Source: Amborella trichopoda
Lineage: Eukaryota; Streptophyta; Magnoliopsida; Amborellales; Amborellaceae
Direction of reading: 5' to 3'
Assembly: GCF_000471905.2 (NCBI RefSeq)
Contig: NW_006497735.1
Location: forward strand, 207,622-271,621
Length of the DNA: 64,000 nt
Below are positions 21,897 through 33,320 of the stretch, in pieces. The notes under the pieces were generated by a model. The model was not told the DNA's origin. It searched no databases and worked only from the letters and a program-made list of their open reading frames with translations. Made by a program: the position numbers and the translations under genes. The first letter of the stretch is position 1. Every line of letters starts with the position of its first letter.

Positions 21897-24800
21897 CTCT
21901 ACTACTACTACTACTACTACTACTACGTACGTACTACGTACGTACGTAACGTAACGTAACGTAACGAACGAACAACGAAACNNNNNNNNNNNNNNNNNNN
22001 NTACGACCCGTCCGTACGTAAGTACCGTACTTAATTTACCTTACTACTCGTCGACGTAAGTAGTACGACCTACGTCACGTAATAGTCGACTGCGTCTCTC
22101 TCTCTCTCTCTCTCTCTCTCTCCCCATTTGACCGGTCTTCTTTTCACACATCTCAAGACTATAACCATGAGTTTTTGGAGATAAACCAGACCTGAAACCA
22201 GAGACAAAACAAAAAACTCATAGACAATCCAAAACTCATCTTTCTTCTTCCACTCTCTTTCCTAAGAACACTTGGTCATCAATTATCAAAGTGCCCCCTT
22301 CTCTCTTTTCAAAGTGTGTGTTACTCCCATGTCAAACAAAGGGCTTGTGCTCCCAATTAGCAATGTATTTTCCTTTCTCAAAGCAATGTTCTTTAAGTGT
22401 GTTTCCTCCATTGAGAGAAGTGACAAACTGGCATGTTATTGTAGTATCTTGGATTCTCTGTAGAATTGAGAGCTAGAGAGAACAATAGTGCTTTATTGGG
22501 CGATTGTATCGGAGGGCTGATTTGCCAAACACCCCGTTGTATATTGCGCTACCAAGTGGTGGGTGTCAATAACACTAAAATAATGTCTCCATTATTGTTC
22601 ATCCTAGTCCAAAGAAGAAGCACTTCTTGAAGTTTGTTGAAGCCTTATTTTCTTCAAAATCAAGTTTAAAGGACACCAAAACCAACACCGACATCCATAT
22701 TTTCTAAGCCATATATAAGGGACTATAATTGAAACTTCGTAGCATCCATGCCCACAACAACCCCAGTTTTGTATTCTACACTTCTTGACTGGCTACAAGA
22801 TGGAGATTATCAACTACCCCCCAGAAAATCCAACACATAAATATGCAATACACTAATGACCAATTTGTCTGAATCCACTATCACTGAGTCATGACACATA
22901 GCCAATAGAAGTAGCCCATCCTTTCACTTCTAATCAACATGATGGGAAAACTTTCCACTCCAGAGAAATTATTAAATTGGATTTTGGAGAGGGAATAAAG
23001 CACCAGGTGTTGTAGCATCTGCCTTCTACAAATAGGCTCAATAAACTAGCATGTAACATGGTCGGTTTTACCAAGTATATATGGGTGTGCTGTGTTCAAA
23101 CAAGCCCCAAGCTCACCCATCAAGGGGAATCATCAGAGAAGTTTCTAATTTTTCAAAATGTACCAAACAAATAAGTGCCCAAATACATGAATGACAAGCA
23201 AGCCATACAATTGGCGTAAATGATAGGTGAATTTTGTTGCATGCCACACAATAAACTTATCCTAAATAATGCAAAAAAAAGATCACCAGTTTGAAATGCC
23301 CAAAGTAAATGGAAGCACCACTAGTAACTTCCACTACTTTAAAGTACAATACAACACAGCTTGTTACTATCCAGCAGCATAGATATAAAGAAATGATAAT
23401 GTTGGCTAAAAACTGTGTGAGGTCAAGAAGGCACCAAATACTAGCCTACAGAACATTAAAACAACTTAGCAATATGTTACTTCGAAAAAAATCAACTAAC
23501 ATAGTGGGTAGAATAATCATATTTTTTTTCTCATAACTCACAATTCCACATTTCCTTTATGTATACTCGAAATGATAAGAATCGGCCAAGATGCATGAAG
23601 AAAAAAAAAAATTGGCTGTTAAAAGAACACTCAAGTATGGGAAGATGAAGCATACTGAAGAGCATCATTCGCAATTTCTGCAATGAATTTTTGGGTTGCG
23701 AGTGCCACCAATCTAGTTCTGCAATCAAAGCTAGCAAGAGCAATGTAAGTTCCTGTAGGATATGAATTGGAAAGCCAGTAAGGTATTACAGATCAATTTC
23801 AACAGAACCTTTATACAAAAAAAGACAGAACAAATTCTCGTTATCTCAAACTCATATGTGCATATTTTAAATAAAAATAGAAAATTATAACATGACAGAC
23901 GATATGGTAATTCTATTTTATTTTTCTGGTTTGTTTATCTTCTTCAACCCGTCTTCCCTACATCAGCTTGTCCTTAGAAATGGTTTTTATGTGAAAGAGA
24001 AGAGAAGCCAAACACATGAAAGATAATATAAGATTTTCATCACAAAGGAAAAGAAAGCACTTCCAAACACTATCTTCAATTAATCATACTTCAAAAGTTA
24101 TCTAAAACAATAACCACCCACACATAAGGGCAATCTGGTATGACTCAGTAACTACCAACCAATACTTGAAGTCTTACTGATGCATTAAAGAAAATAGAAA
24201 TCTACTTATTTATTTAGTTATACATGATAAGTGTGTTGACTACCATTTGACCAATAATTGATAGGCTCTAGTGTTTTTTTATTAAAATAATATCCAAATC
24301 CAGCTTTTTGTCCTCGTCATAAAAACACTTGCACTCTTGTTTTACATAGCCATGGGAGGATGACTGGCACCACAGCACATGACATTTTTTTTTAAAGGAA
24401 ATTTTATTAAAATATGCAGAACAAAATTCGTGTAGCCAACTCCAAATAGTTGGGATAAGGCTCAGATGATGATGATGATGAGGGACATTTGTGAAAATAC
24501 AGCTCACATTTTAATTATTTAACATGTTATGCTTTACTACTATTCCAAGTCAAAATCATGTGCATTTTGATGGGTATTTTGAAATTAATTTAGAGTATAT
24601 GGGTTCAAATGTTAAATTGTTAATCTATTCTTGAAGATGTTGGCTTTTATATTAAGTAGTAAAGCGAGATGCACAAAAAATGAGGCAACCCAAAACATGG
24701 GTGCCATGTTTAAAAACTCACTTTAGGGGCCCAAAAAATGCTCTACAGCAAGAACAGAAAAAAGTAGATACAAAAAAGGGGGACTAAGTGCTAAACAAAT

Positions 24801-27800
24801 CGCCAAAAATCTCCATGGTGGAGCTGACGATGCTCCCTCCCTAGCTAAATCGTCGGCTACTGCATTGGCTTCCCTTAAAATATGCCCCCATGAGACGCAC
24901 GTAGTCCTGCAAATCAGTGAAATCTCATAAAAAATATGGTCAAATCTCCAAGGGCAGAATGCAGAGCCAGAAGCCCAGGCGATGAGATTTCTAGATTCCC
25001 TTTGACTACCAAATCGGAACTCCAGCTAGGATTGAATTTTTTTAGCCCTCCAAGAGAGGGAGAGCCTACACTAAAGTGGAATCAGCAGAGACAATGGGGA
25101 GGGAAAGGATAGAAAAAGGCTGCCGTCGTTGGTTCTGAAGATGCCCAGGTTGCTGAGCGAGCAACCATCGAAATTCAGCTTAGTTTGGCCGGGTTCCGAT
25201 GGTCTCCACAGGGATGCCCGTGTGATCCTGATGGGTCTCAGTCTCAAAAGATGCTGCCAATTGAGGTGGAGGTCAGAAAACGAGAAATCTCTAAATAACT
25301 TTTGGTTTTTGGGCCAGAAGGGAGACCAAAGTTATGACTATGCCAAACAATATAACCACTGTGGCTCTCTCCCCCCCTAAAGATTACGTTGTTCCTTTCT
25401 AACCAAATTACCTGTAGAGTGGCAGCCATTGAGGCCCTCTGGAGCAGATTGCCTGAACTGGGTCAAGAGGACCTAAGGCAGGCAGCAAAGAGGTGAGGGA
25501 CCGATTGAGGGGTCACCCACGACAAATGAACAGTTGAAGGTTGCTCCATAGGGCTCTTGCGATGTGGCAGTGGATGAAGAGATGTGCACTGGTATCTTCA
25601 GCCTCCAAATGCATCAGGCATCTATCGGGTAATGGGAGACCCCTTCTTTGGATATGATCAATGGTCAAGTTTGTTTCATAAAGAGCAATCCAGCAAAAGA
25701 CCTGACTCTTGGGTGGAATGAAAGAGAACAAGGCTTTAGCCACGATCGAGGGGAGGCTGATGGTTGGGTTAGTGGCAAGTTGATAAAGCGAAAAAAGGAG
25801 GGCATGGAAAATATTCGAGACGCAGCTGGTACCCATACGATCTTGTCAGCCCCATCAAGAAGGAGGAACACTGAGTGGAGGAGTGCTGCTATTGCCACAA
25901 ACTCCTCCACTTCATGATCTGCAATGGGCCTTCTGAAGTTAGGACTCCAAGATCTAACTGAACCCAACCTTGGAAAGTTATCAGCCATACAAGAATGGTT
26001 ATCACGAGCGAGGAGGAAAAGGTTGGGGAACTTTTCCCTTAGCAGGTAATGATGAGGCAGATGCCTTAGCAAGGGAGGGAGCTAGTCTCAACTCTCCCCA
26101 GGGGAATTCCGACCCCCCTAGCACTCATCCCTTCTTTTTTGGTTCTGTTGTAGAGTCCCATGTACCTTCAAAGGTCTTTGTACAGGGCAACCTGTTAAGG
26201 GGAGTGCCTAAATTTTGTAATACACTCTCTTGTATCTTTTGTTTTTCAGAATAATAATCTCTATTGTATCTTTATATTCTATTAATACAAAGTCAACTTT
26301 ATCAAAAAAAAAAAAAACTGGTCCCTTAGCAGGGTATGACCTATCCAAAGGTTGGACCAGAACATCACCCTATTGCCCCCTCTCGGACAATAACAAATAT
26401 GTTGTAAAAAGAGGTTGAATCTAATGTTGCCACTGTTCCTGCACATTGGGAGCCAGGCTTCAAATCAATGGCAATATTTGTGGCAAATGACCTTCCTCCA
26501 CAGTTGATTGGGGTTGTGTGGCATAGTGCCACCACCACTTGCCCAAGAGTGCAATGTTATTTGATCTGAGGCTACGAATGCCCAGTCCACCTTGGGCTTT
26601 AGGCATGCACACCTTAGTCCAAGAGATGAGATGGTACCTGTGGCCTCCTTCTCCCGACCAAAGGAAATCCCACATCAGCTTCTCTAATTGAGCAGCTACT
26701 GAGGCTGGCATATGGAACATGGACGTCTGAAAGATAGGAGTGTAAGAAAGGGTGGCCTTGATGAGGGTGAGTCTGCCAGCCGAGGAAAGGAACCTTCCTT
26801 TCCAGCCTACGAGCGTCCGATTGAACTTGTCGATGATATGACTCCATTGATTGAGTCTAGGCATGGCGAGGCACAATGGGAGTCCCAAGTAAGTGGAAGG
26901 TAGGTCGTCGACCGAACAAGCCCACCTTTCAACCAAACTATGAACCAAGTGGTCATCAGCACACAACCCCATCATCTTAAACTTAGCCAAGTTCACCCTA
27001 AAGCCAGCAGCCATTTCAAAGCTTTTGAGGAAAAGGAGGAGGTAGTCGACCTGTTGCGAGGAGGCATCGTAGAAAAGAAGAATGTCATCTACGTATTGGA
27101 GGTGGGATATGACAAGTCCTTGGCGACTAGTTTGGAAGCCTCTGAGAAGGCCAGCTTGGTAAAACCTAGAAATGAAAGTACTGAAGACCTCGGCCACGAT
27201 GGCGAAGATGAAAGGCGACGAAGGATCACCCTGACGAAGGCCCCTGGATGCCGAGAAGAATCCTTTGGGAGATCCACTAATGAACACCAAAAAGATGGGA
27301 TTAGAGATACATCCATGGATCAACTTCCTCCATTGGAATCCGAAATCCATTTCTCATGAGGGTCTCATCAAGGATGTTCCAGTCTACATGATCGCATGCT
27401 TTCTCCCAGTAATGCTTAATGACTAGATGGCGGGCTTTTGAGAGATGATGGGAGCGAATAAACTCGGGGTCAATGAGGGCCCCATCAAGGATCTGGCAAT
27501 CCTTAACGAAAGCCCCCTGTGTAAGTGAGATAACCCAGCCTAGAACACATGAGATAACGTGTATTTTGATAAATTTCCCTTTTTAATGAAAGTAACAATG
27601 TTATATTATGTAATCTTAAATTAAAGATTACAAGTTGATGTGACACCTTGAAAGATGACTATGACTTTCAATAAAACATTTGAGCTGAACATGTAAATGT
27701 ATTAATATATGACACATCTAAGGAAACCAATGGTAGTATGCCATGTGTAAGACCGGCAGCTCCCCCAACTAAAAGTTTAAGCCCCTGCTCCTTCGGCTAA

Positions 27801-30800
27801 ACCATGGCATGGAGGGTATTCGAGTCTTAACATGTACATGCCAATCTAGGCTTCTACCACCTGTATGGACACAATAGCTAGGATTAAGGTTCTAAAAGCC
27901 CAAAAGGCCCCTTTGAGTCTCCTAAGGCAGGTCAAGGGGTAGGATACTCCAAGAAATGAAAATGGATGGCTGCCAAGCAATAGATTGCAGTTACTCCGAT
28001 ATCTGGAAGGGATGATTTAGTTGATGGCAGTATGATTTCAGTTGTTAGGGAAGAATACAAAATTATGTTGAACAGCATAGGCAAAGGTTGTCTATCAGAA
28101 GCAAGACTGAAAATGGAGCAATCTAGGAGTGGAGAGTTTGACATTGAGTGCTCTGGGTTTCCCCATGAGTTGTGTTGTTTCTCTTTATGAAGGTTGGGTT
28201 TCTCATAATAGTCATAGACATTTTGTATAATGCCCATTAATATAAGAAATGGATACAGCCATCTATGTTTCAGATACCATTTCCCCTTGAGCTTCAGCTT
28301 AGTGGTACACATCCTGGTCTGGGTGAGAGGGATTAAGAATTCGAAATTCAAACCCTTGAAGTTTCTCCCAACAAACCAAACAAACTGGAGTACATTTTTC
28401 TTTGAACACAAGCCCCAGCTTCCAATGCCCGCCTCTGACCTACCCCCCAGAAAAAAAATGTTTTGAGCTAGGAATTTGTATTGGCATCTAGTGGATAACA
28501 CTGATAAAAGTGCAAGTTTACCTAGCAAAGAAAAAAGTGACAATACGGTTCAATCTCTCCCTCATCCCAAACTTAAATCACGTTTATCAGTCTACAATAA
28601 AATCGATGCTTTCATGATGGGATTGCAGGTATGATAACAAAGGGACATGTATAACACTAATTGGTCTCTTTTAGACAGTAGGCAACTATGATTCTCTGCA
28701 TTACCGGTGCAGCTTCATGTATACAGTTTCCCCATCATGGTTATCTTTCAAAAATACAAAACAACAAAGTGATTTTACCTCACATCAAGTCTAATTCCCA
28801 ATGAAATCATTGTGATTAATTTTCCATAGTGTAAATACACAACTCCACTAATCAAGTAAAAAAGGGACTAGTTCACTGTCGTCTGCTCTACACTTAATTG
28901 AAGAGGAAACACTTTGTACATGGATAACCTGGTGTGTCAAGAGCTCCTAGCTTAAATATAGTATACATTACTTGTATAAAAATGTGTAAAGAAGAAGTTG
29001 ATCCATGACATAATTTACTCAGGCAAGCATGTAATATCCATTAAACACTACCAATTGTGATGCTGCATTCAATATAATTTTGATGTATTTTGGATACTTC
29101 AGAATGTTTTGGTGTTGACCAATTATTGAATGCATTATGCATGACTGATTTCCTAACAATATCCACCATCAAATGGGAAAGAAAAATAATGAACAAACAT
29201 TTTATTTTCAGCCAACAAGCAAAGTAACATAACCAAATGAACCAACATTTTATTTTCAGCCAACAAGCAAAGTAACATAACCATATGAACCAACATTTAA
29301 TTTTCTGTCAACAAGCAAAGTAACATAACCACTTTCTAATCCTTTTCTAAACCAACAATCTAAAGATGAGAAGGGCCACTATGATTAGGTTCAAACAAGC
29401 AGGAGAGGTAAAAGGATCACAATAAGAGAGAGAGAGAGAGAGACATATGTTAAGAGAGATGGAAAAGAGCTCGAAAAGGAGAGATAAGGAAGCAAATCTA
29501 GAGAGTGATACGCTAAAAAAATAAAGAGTTTTAACATGTTCCTGCTCCTACCCCATGAATCTAGCTTTATGGGGAGAAACTAGGAGGAGGGAGAAGAATG
29601 TAAAGGCTAGAGTGAAAAGAAAGAGAAATGAGCCTTTTAGGAAGTCTTAATGGAAAGAGAAACAACACAAATTGAATTTCATGGTATAGCTAAACCCCTC
29701 CACTCCATTTCAGACTCTCTTATCTCCCTCATTTCCTTATGGGCTTCTACCATTCCATTCTTCTGTCACATCCCTATTTCTAATCCTAGAGGAAGTTGGC
29801 ACAGTCCGCCGGTATCTCAATCCCCTACACCCACTATCAGAACCATCTGGCGTCTATCCCCACAGGTAATCCTCAAACTTAACACAGATGGTGCATCCTT
29901 TGGCAACCTCGGCTCCTCTAGACATGAAAGTACCCTGGCCTATTCCAACGGCTTATTCCTCTCTTTCTCAAGGACCCTTGGTACAGCCGATACCACCAAT
30001 GCCGAGGTCATGACCCTGTTGGAAGGACTTAAAAAGACCACCCATTTCAACACACATTACTCAGCTATACAGGTCAAATGTGACTCCAGCAATGTTACCA
30101 GGTGGGCATCCAACCTCGCTCCACCACCCTGACTGCTGACATCTATCTTTCAATCTATTTCCTTTATTTGCAGTGACCAGCCACCTATAACTTTTAAGCA
30201 CATTCTCAGGGGGACCAATTCACCTGCAAACTGCCTTGCCAAGGAAGGAGCCTGCAACACAACACCTTTCCCACCCTCTTATTTTTACAAGAGGTGCATC
30301 ATCCCTCCCCCCTCCCCTCCCCCTCTCTCTCTCTGCTCTTCCCCCTAGTGTGTAAAAGAAAAGAGGGATTAAAAAAAAGGAAGAAAAAAAAAAAAAGCCT
30401 CAAGCATTTCATCATCTCCCCTCACTTTGCTCTACCTCTCCCTCACCCTCACCCTCCCTTCTTCTGGGGTTTCTTGTTTATATTTTTCTCCCCTGTCGCT
30501 TATTTTGTTCACTATCCCTTCTCTCTCTCTATTCTCCCAGCCCATGCTTCACCGTTGCATCTTTTCTTTTTGCACCTTTCCTTACTTTGCCCTATCACAC
30601 ACCTCTTTACTCAACCCCCTTGTAACCCCTACTCTACCCCTTCCCCTCCTCTACCTCTCCTCAAATTTCCCTTCTCTTCTTGCCACCACTCCTGGATACA
30701 TCGACCATTCTTCGCTCTCTTTCCCTCATCCTTTACTCCTCTTGCAGCTAGCAGGCTAGTCTCCAAGGGATATCTCCTACTCGGAAGGTCATAACAGGAT

Positions 30801-31624
30801 TTCAGTGCTCAATCAAACCCTGGCAGTTCACGATCGCTACCTCGACAGTGGATCTCGAATAGCAAAATAGGACCACATCGCCCACTTTTTGCCTCAGGCC
30901 AGGACTCTCCCCACCTCTTTTGTACGCTCTACATATCTATGTTTATGTTTCTAGATCCCATTTTGACTCTCTTTTAATATGTTAACTCAATTTTTTTTGT
31001 TCTTTCTTTTTAAGTTTATTCTTTCCCCCTGTACTCTGACCACCCATTTTGTGGGCTGCCATTTTTACCACACTTTGTGGTTTTGTACATTTTTTCTCTA
31101 TTCAAACCAGTTTTGAAAAAAAAAAAAATCATCTCAGTCAGTGATCCATAATCTCCATTTTTTCGCAATCCAAATTCTGTGATTAATCTCGAAATTGGGT
31201 GACAGAAACACATGAAAAGTATTACCTCATGGTTTCAAATTATTTTAAACACTGAAAAGCAAAGTGGGGGAACTTACACTCGAATGTCTGGGCACTGGAA
31301 ACCACTCTTTCCAAGATAATGCTCCGCCAATTCGTCCGGTATCTGCAATACACCCAAAAAAAAACACGATTTCAGAGGGATGAATGCAATTTAATCTAGG
31401 TTTCAGAGAGAGAGCCAGAGAGAGAGAAGAAGAGAGATTACAGAAATGAAATAATACAGAGATTAAAGAAACGAAATAATACAGAGACGTTTTTAAGTGA
31501 GATAGAAAATGAAATTGAAGTTAGAATAGAGAGAGAGAGATACAGTGGGGGTGTAATCCATGAGAGAGGAGAGGAATTCAATGAGAGCTGCCTCATCGTC
31601 GTGGTTTGGATCCGAAGAATTCAT
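19265..31624 (-). CDS. TAF10: TAF10, TFIID/SAGA subunit 10, six exons
   Basis: Exons on the minus strand: 31544-31624, 31278-31342, 23656-23718, 19813-19870, 19686-19736 and 19265-19330. They total 384 bp, or 127 residues plus stop; Arabidopsis TAF10 is about 134 (from memory). TAF10 is a histone-fold protein of the general transcription factor TFIID and the SAGA co-activator in the nucleus. Visible conserved blocks are EFLSSLMDYTPT, IPDELAEHYLGKSGFQCPD, RLVALATQKFIAEIA, CKARQSAVVKDK, DKRLILTNDDLSKALHE and YGVNMKRQEYFAENPSTG. Every intron has GT/AG ends and all phases join without a stop, so the gene looks intact. The ATG at 31624-31622 was chosen because it precedes the acidic stretch NHDDEAALIEF. 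Introns 2 and 3 are 7.9 and 3.8 kb. The predicted short N terminus (MNSSDPNHDD) is typical. Confidence 0.93.
21300..21345 (+). repeat. RTE-LINE/SINE 3' tail
   Basis: GGCCGACCCCAATTAATTGG then GAAAAGGCTAGATGATGATG. Plant RTE-type LINEs and the SINEs that borrow their tail end in GACCCCA..TTGGGA.AAGGCT followed by a trinucleotide repeat. Only the tail is visible. Confidence 0.5.
21851..22122. repeat. CT/ACT/ACGT simple sequence around a 20-N gap, likely assembly artefact
   Basis: (CT)n at 21851-21893 passes into (ACT)n, then into strings made of ACGT, AACG and CGAAC, an N run at 21982-22001, more GTACG/TCGAC-rich sequence, and finally (CT)n again at 22095-22122. Such CpG-dense shuffled tetranucleotides are unlike anything else in the window. 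Confidence 0.7.
24430..24484 (+). repeat. RTE-LINE/SINE 3' tail
   Basis: GTAGCCAACTCCAAATAGTT then GGGATAAGGCTCAGATGATG and further GATGATG, the same tail type as at 21300 and 62840. Confidence 0.5.
24640..27525 (-). mobile_element. 5'-truncated LINE: reverse transcriptase, zf-RVT and RNase H
   Basis: On the minus strand from 27525 downward: GAFVKDCQILDGALI (start of RT), ASRGLRQGDPSSPF, HLQYVDDILLF with an intact YVDD-type centre, GFRVNLAKFKMMGL, DDLPSTYLGLPL, WKGRFLSSAGRLTLIK, GDMKWWWHY-like end, then KFPNLFLLARDN, the zinc-binding segment with RCLMHLEAEDTSAHLFIHC, and an RNase H end GHILREANAVADDLAREGA. This is the ORF2 order of plant L1-type elements that carry RNase H. The 5' part with endonuclease is missing, the usual sign of incomplete reverse transcription. 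Several frameshifts and stops show it is inactive. It is interrupted by a second LINE at 26047-26315. Confidence 0.85.
26047..26315 (+). mobile_element. 5'-truncated LINE tail inserted in the LINE at 24640-27525
   Basis: The insert begins inside an RNase H domain (GNDEADALAREGASL), continues through a 3' untranslated segment, and ends in a poly(A) run at 26304-26317. The flanks AACTTTTCCCTTAGCAGG (26029-26046) and AACTGGTCCCTTAGCAGG (26316-26333) are an 18-bp target duplication with two differences. The interrupted host LINE reads continuously across it: WIGHTLLRD joins to REKFPNLFLLAR. It runs opposite to its host. Confidence 0.88.
27526..29195. other. TAF10 intron 2 sequence, nothing recognised
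   Basis: A 203-codon open frame on the minus strand at 27932-28543 has no family motif, and its composition matches non-coding surroundings. I see no other signal. Confidence 0.45.
29196..29332. repeat. 48-bp tandem repeat, about 2.9 copies
   Basis: The unit starts AACATTTTATTTTCAGCCAA and includes CAAGCAAAGTAACATAACCA. The first two copies differ at one or two bases and the third is more diverged. Confidence 0.9.
29740..30396 (+). mobile_element. LINE 3' end with RNase H and poly(A)
   Basis: The plus-strand frame encodes VILKLNTDGASFGNLGSS, the first Asp motif of the RNase H domain in plant LINEs. It continues with TTNAEVMTLLEGLKK and VKCDSSNVTRW, then in another frame FKHILRGTNSPANCLAKEGA, the usual end. 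A CT-rich 3' segment and an A-rich run at 30370-30396 follow. The 5' end is not clear, and a stop after ASNLAPPP and a frameshift inactivate it. It is antisense to TAF10. Confidence 0.75.
30397..31277. other. TAF10 intron 2, pyrimidine-rich then AT-rich
   Basis: Strongly CT-rich from 30400 to 30760, giving a long but meaningless open frame. After that it is ordinary intron sequence up to the exon 2 donor. Confidence 0.5.
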
Positions 31625-31756
31625 AACTCCGATAACTAATAACAAAACAGAGCCTGCGTTTTTATATGGGCCCTACCCAAGCTCCAACTATTTATATGTT
31701 TACTTACTGATGATGATGTATGCCATATCCTTCGCCTTCCAACACTCGTCCCCCAT
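31625..31756 (-). promoter_or_regulatory. putative TAF10 core promoter
   Basis: On the minus strand, CATATAAATAG (near 31688-31698) and CATATAAAAAC (31658-31668) are TATA-like, 65-75 and 35-45 bp before the ATG. GGGCCCAT at 31666-31673 contains the TGGGCC 'site II' type motif frequent in plant housekeeping promoters. Only about 130 bp separate the ATG from a hAT-type MITE, so upstream control may lie in or beyond transposon sequence. This is inference from motifs. Confidence 0.4.
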
Positions 31757-32233
31757 GAGTGTTCGCAAAAAGGAACCCGAACCGTTAACTTGACAGCCTA
31801 GAAGCGGTTTAACCTGTAAACCGATAGATTCAATCGTTCTAATCGAGCAAATCTCGAGCAGTCAAAAACATATTGAAAAAAATACAAAACAACAAAAGAT
31901 AAACACATTGCTGTTGAAAATTAATTAAAAAAAAATTTTGATTACTAACCCATTTTATATTTTTTAATTACTATTTTAAATTTTAAAAAAAAATATGAAA
32001 AGTGAGTGTTAATGACCAAAACAATTTTAATTTTTACCATAATTTAAATAATATTTAAAAATACATTACACATCAAATTCCTTATTTTTGAAAAATTTAT
32101 ATACATTTTCTTGAATTTTTTTTTTAAAAATACCAGTCGATCACCCTAACCACCCAAAACAGGAACCGACTACTAGCCAATTCTGATCTAACCGGGCGGA
32201 TAGCGGTTAGATCGGGCGATTTTGTAAACAATG
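31757..32233. mobile_element. hAT-type MITE, copy 2 (upstream of TAF10)
   Basis: Inverted relative to 6807-7326. The left end AGTGTTCGCAAAA and the right end, in reverse, CATTGTTTACAAAATC match that copy's termini. The core TGAGTGTTAATGACCAAAAC is the reverse complement of sequence near 7000. No clear 8-bp duplication remains. It sits about 130 bp upstream of the TAF10 start codon. Confidence 0.75.
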
Positions 32234-32283
32234 CTCTCTACCAAGGTTCTTGGTTGCCAGAGAAACCTACCTATCTTATATAT

Positions 32284-33036
32284 GGGAAAAGTTTAATAGA
32301 GACGAGACTCTAAACAATAAAATTAGAGTCTACCAAAAAAATTTCACTAGAAGAGGTTGTTTTGTTGCCGAAATATCCTCAAATTGATCATCTCGTCATC
32401 AAAATGTATGGACATGAGAAAAAAATGAATTTCGAGTTTTGGAAATAGTATATTTTTTAATGCATTTTTGGATCGTCAATTTTCGAGATTTTCAAGTTTT
32501 CATAGAAGCTTTAAAACTCTATAAATGAAGGGTGTGGTTTGTATAGAGCCTAGGCTTTAAACAATCAAATTAGAACCTACCTTCAAATAGTGTCGAGAAA
32601 TGTGGTTTCAATATTGAAAATCTTTGTGATAGCCTTAAATTTTTTTTTCATCTTTATTTATAAAGTTTAAAACTTCAAAAATAGTGTAGATCGATGGATC
32701 TATCAAAACTTGAAAATCTTGAAAATTGACAATAAAAAAAGGCGTTAAAAAATACACTATTTCCAAAATTCAAAATACATTTTTTTCTCATGTCCATGGA
32801 TCTTGATGTCCAGATGATCAATTTGAGGATATTTGAGCATCTAAACAACATCTTCTAGTAAAAATTTTTGAGGTACACTCTAATTTGATTGTTTAGAGCC
32901 TCAGCTCTATATAAACTTTTCTCATAAATTAACATGACAATATATTATAAGGCTATCATAAAGATTTTCAGCATTGAAACCACATTTCAGGCTCTAATTT
33001 GATTGTTGAGCGTGTACGTTCTATACAAATTGCACC
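32284..33036. mobile_element. 390-bp MITE copy A, split by copy B
   Basis: Copy A begins GGGAAAAGTTTAATAGAGAC at 32284 and ends ATACAAATTGCACC at 33036. It is flanked by CTTATATAT (32275-32283) and CTTATTTAT (33037-33045), 8 of 9 matching. Its two halves, 32284-32520 and 32933-33036, are separated by copy B with its own target duplication. Removing B restores the family length. Confidence 0.82.
32530..32923. mobile_element. 390-bp MITE copy B, nested in copy A
   Basis: It starts GGGTGTGGTTTGTATAGAGC and ends TCTATATAAACTTTTCTC. Flanks ATAAATGAA (32521-32529) and ATAAATTAA (32924-32932) form a 9-bp duplication with one difference. Its inverted ends share AGGCTCTAAACAATCAAATT. No coding capacity; 9-bp duplications point to mobilisation by a Mutator-like transposase. 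Confidence 0.87.
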
Positions 33037-33045
33037 CTTATTTAT

Positions 33046-33320
33046 GGGTGTAATTTGTATAGAGTTGAAAATCTTAACAATCAAAGTAAAGCGCAGCTTG
33101 AAATTGTGTCGAGAGATGTAGTTTCAATATTGGAAATCTTTGTTATAGCTTTAAAATATATTTTTATCTCTAATAATAAATTTTAAAGCTTAAAAAATAG
33201 TGTAGATCAAGCTGATTTTTTAAAGTGTGAAAATTGACAGTCAAAAAATGTGTTTCAAGATGCACTAGTTTCAAAACTTTAAATCCATTTTTCTCATGTC
33301 CATGCATCTTAATTTATAAT
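33046..33320. repeat. 390-bp MITE copy E, truncated, abutting copy A
   Basis: It begins GGGTGTAATTTGTATAGAG directly after the target duplication of copy A and follows the family through TTTCAATATTGGAAATCTTT and TCTCATGTCCATGCATCTTA. The right terminus is missing. Confidence 0.7.

Larger units (their letters stand above)
19871..23655 (-). other. TAF10 intron 3
   Basis: A 3.8-kb intron containing an RTE/SINE-like tail at 21300-21345, a CT tract, an artefact-like region with an N gap at 21851-22122, and otherwise unrecognised AT-rich sequence. A possible solo LTR or other repeat around 22120-22700 could not be delimited. Confidence 0.55.
23719..31277 (-). other. TAF10 intron 2, LINE-rich
   Basis: The 7.6-kb interval between exons 3 and 2 is dominated by an antisense-to-window LINE with a second LINE inserted, a further LINE 3' end, and a 48-bp tandem repeat. 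The large LINE runs in the same direction as TAF10. Confidence 0.7.

Noticed and set aside
27932..28543. 203-codon minus-strand open frame
   Set aside because: No motif, no splice context, and composition like the intron around it.
29196..29332. Possible CRISPR-like array
   Set aside because: Three head-to-tail units without unique spacers, in a plant intron: a simple tandem repeat.
30294..30794. Two overlapping long plus-strand open frames
   Set aside because: Product of CT-rich sequence giving Leu/Pro/Ser/Phe runs; part of a LINE 3' region and intron.
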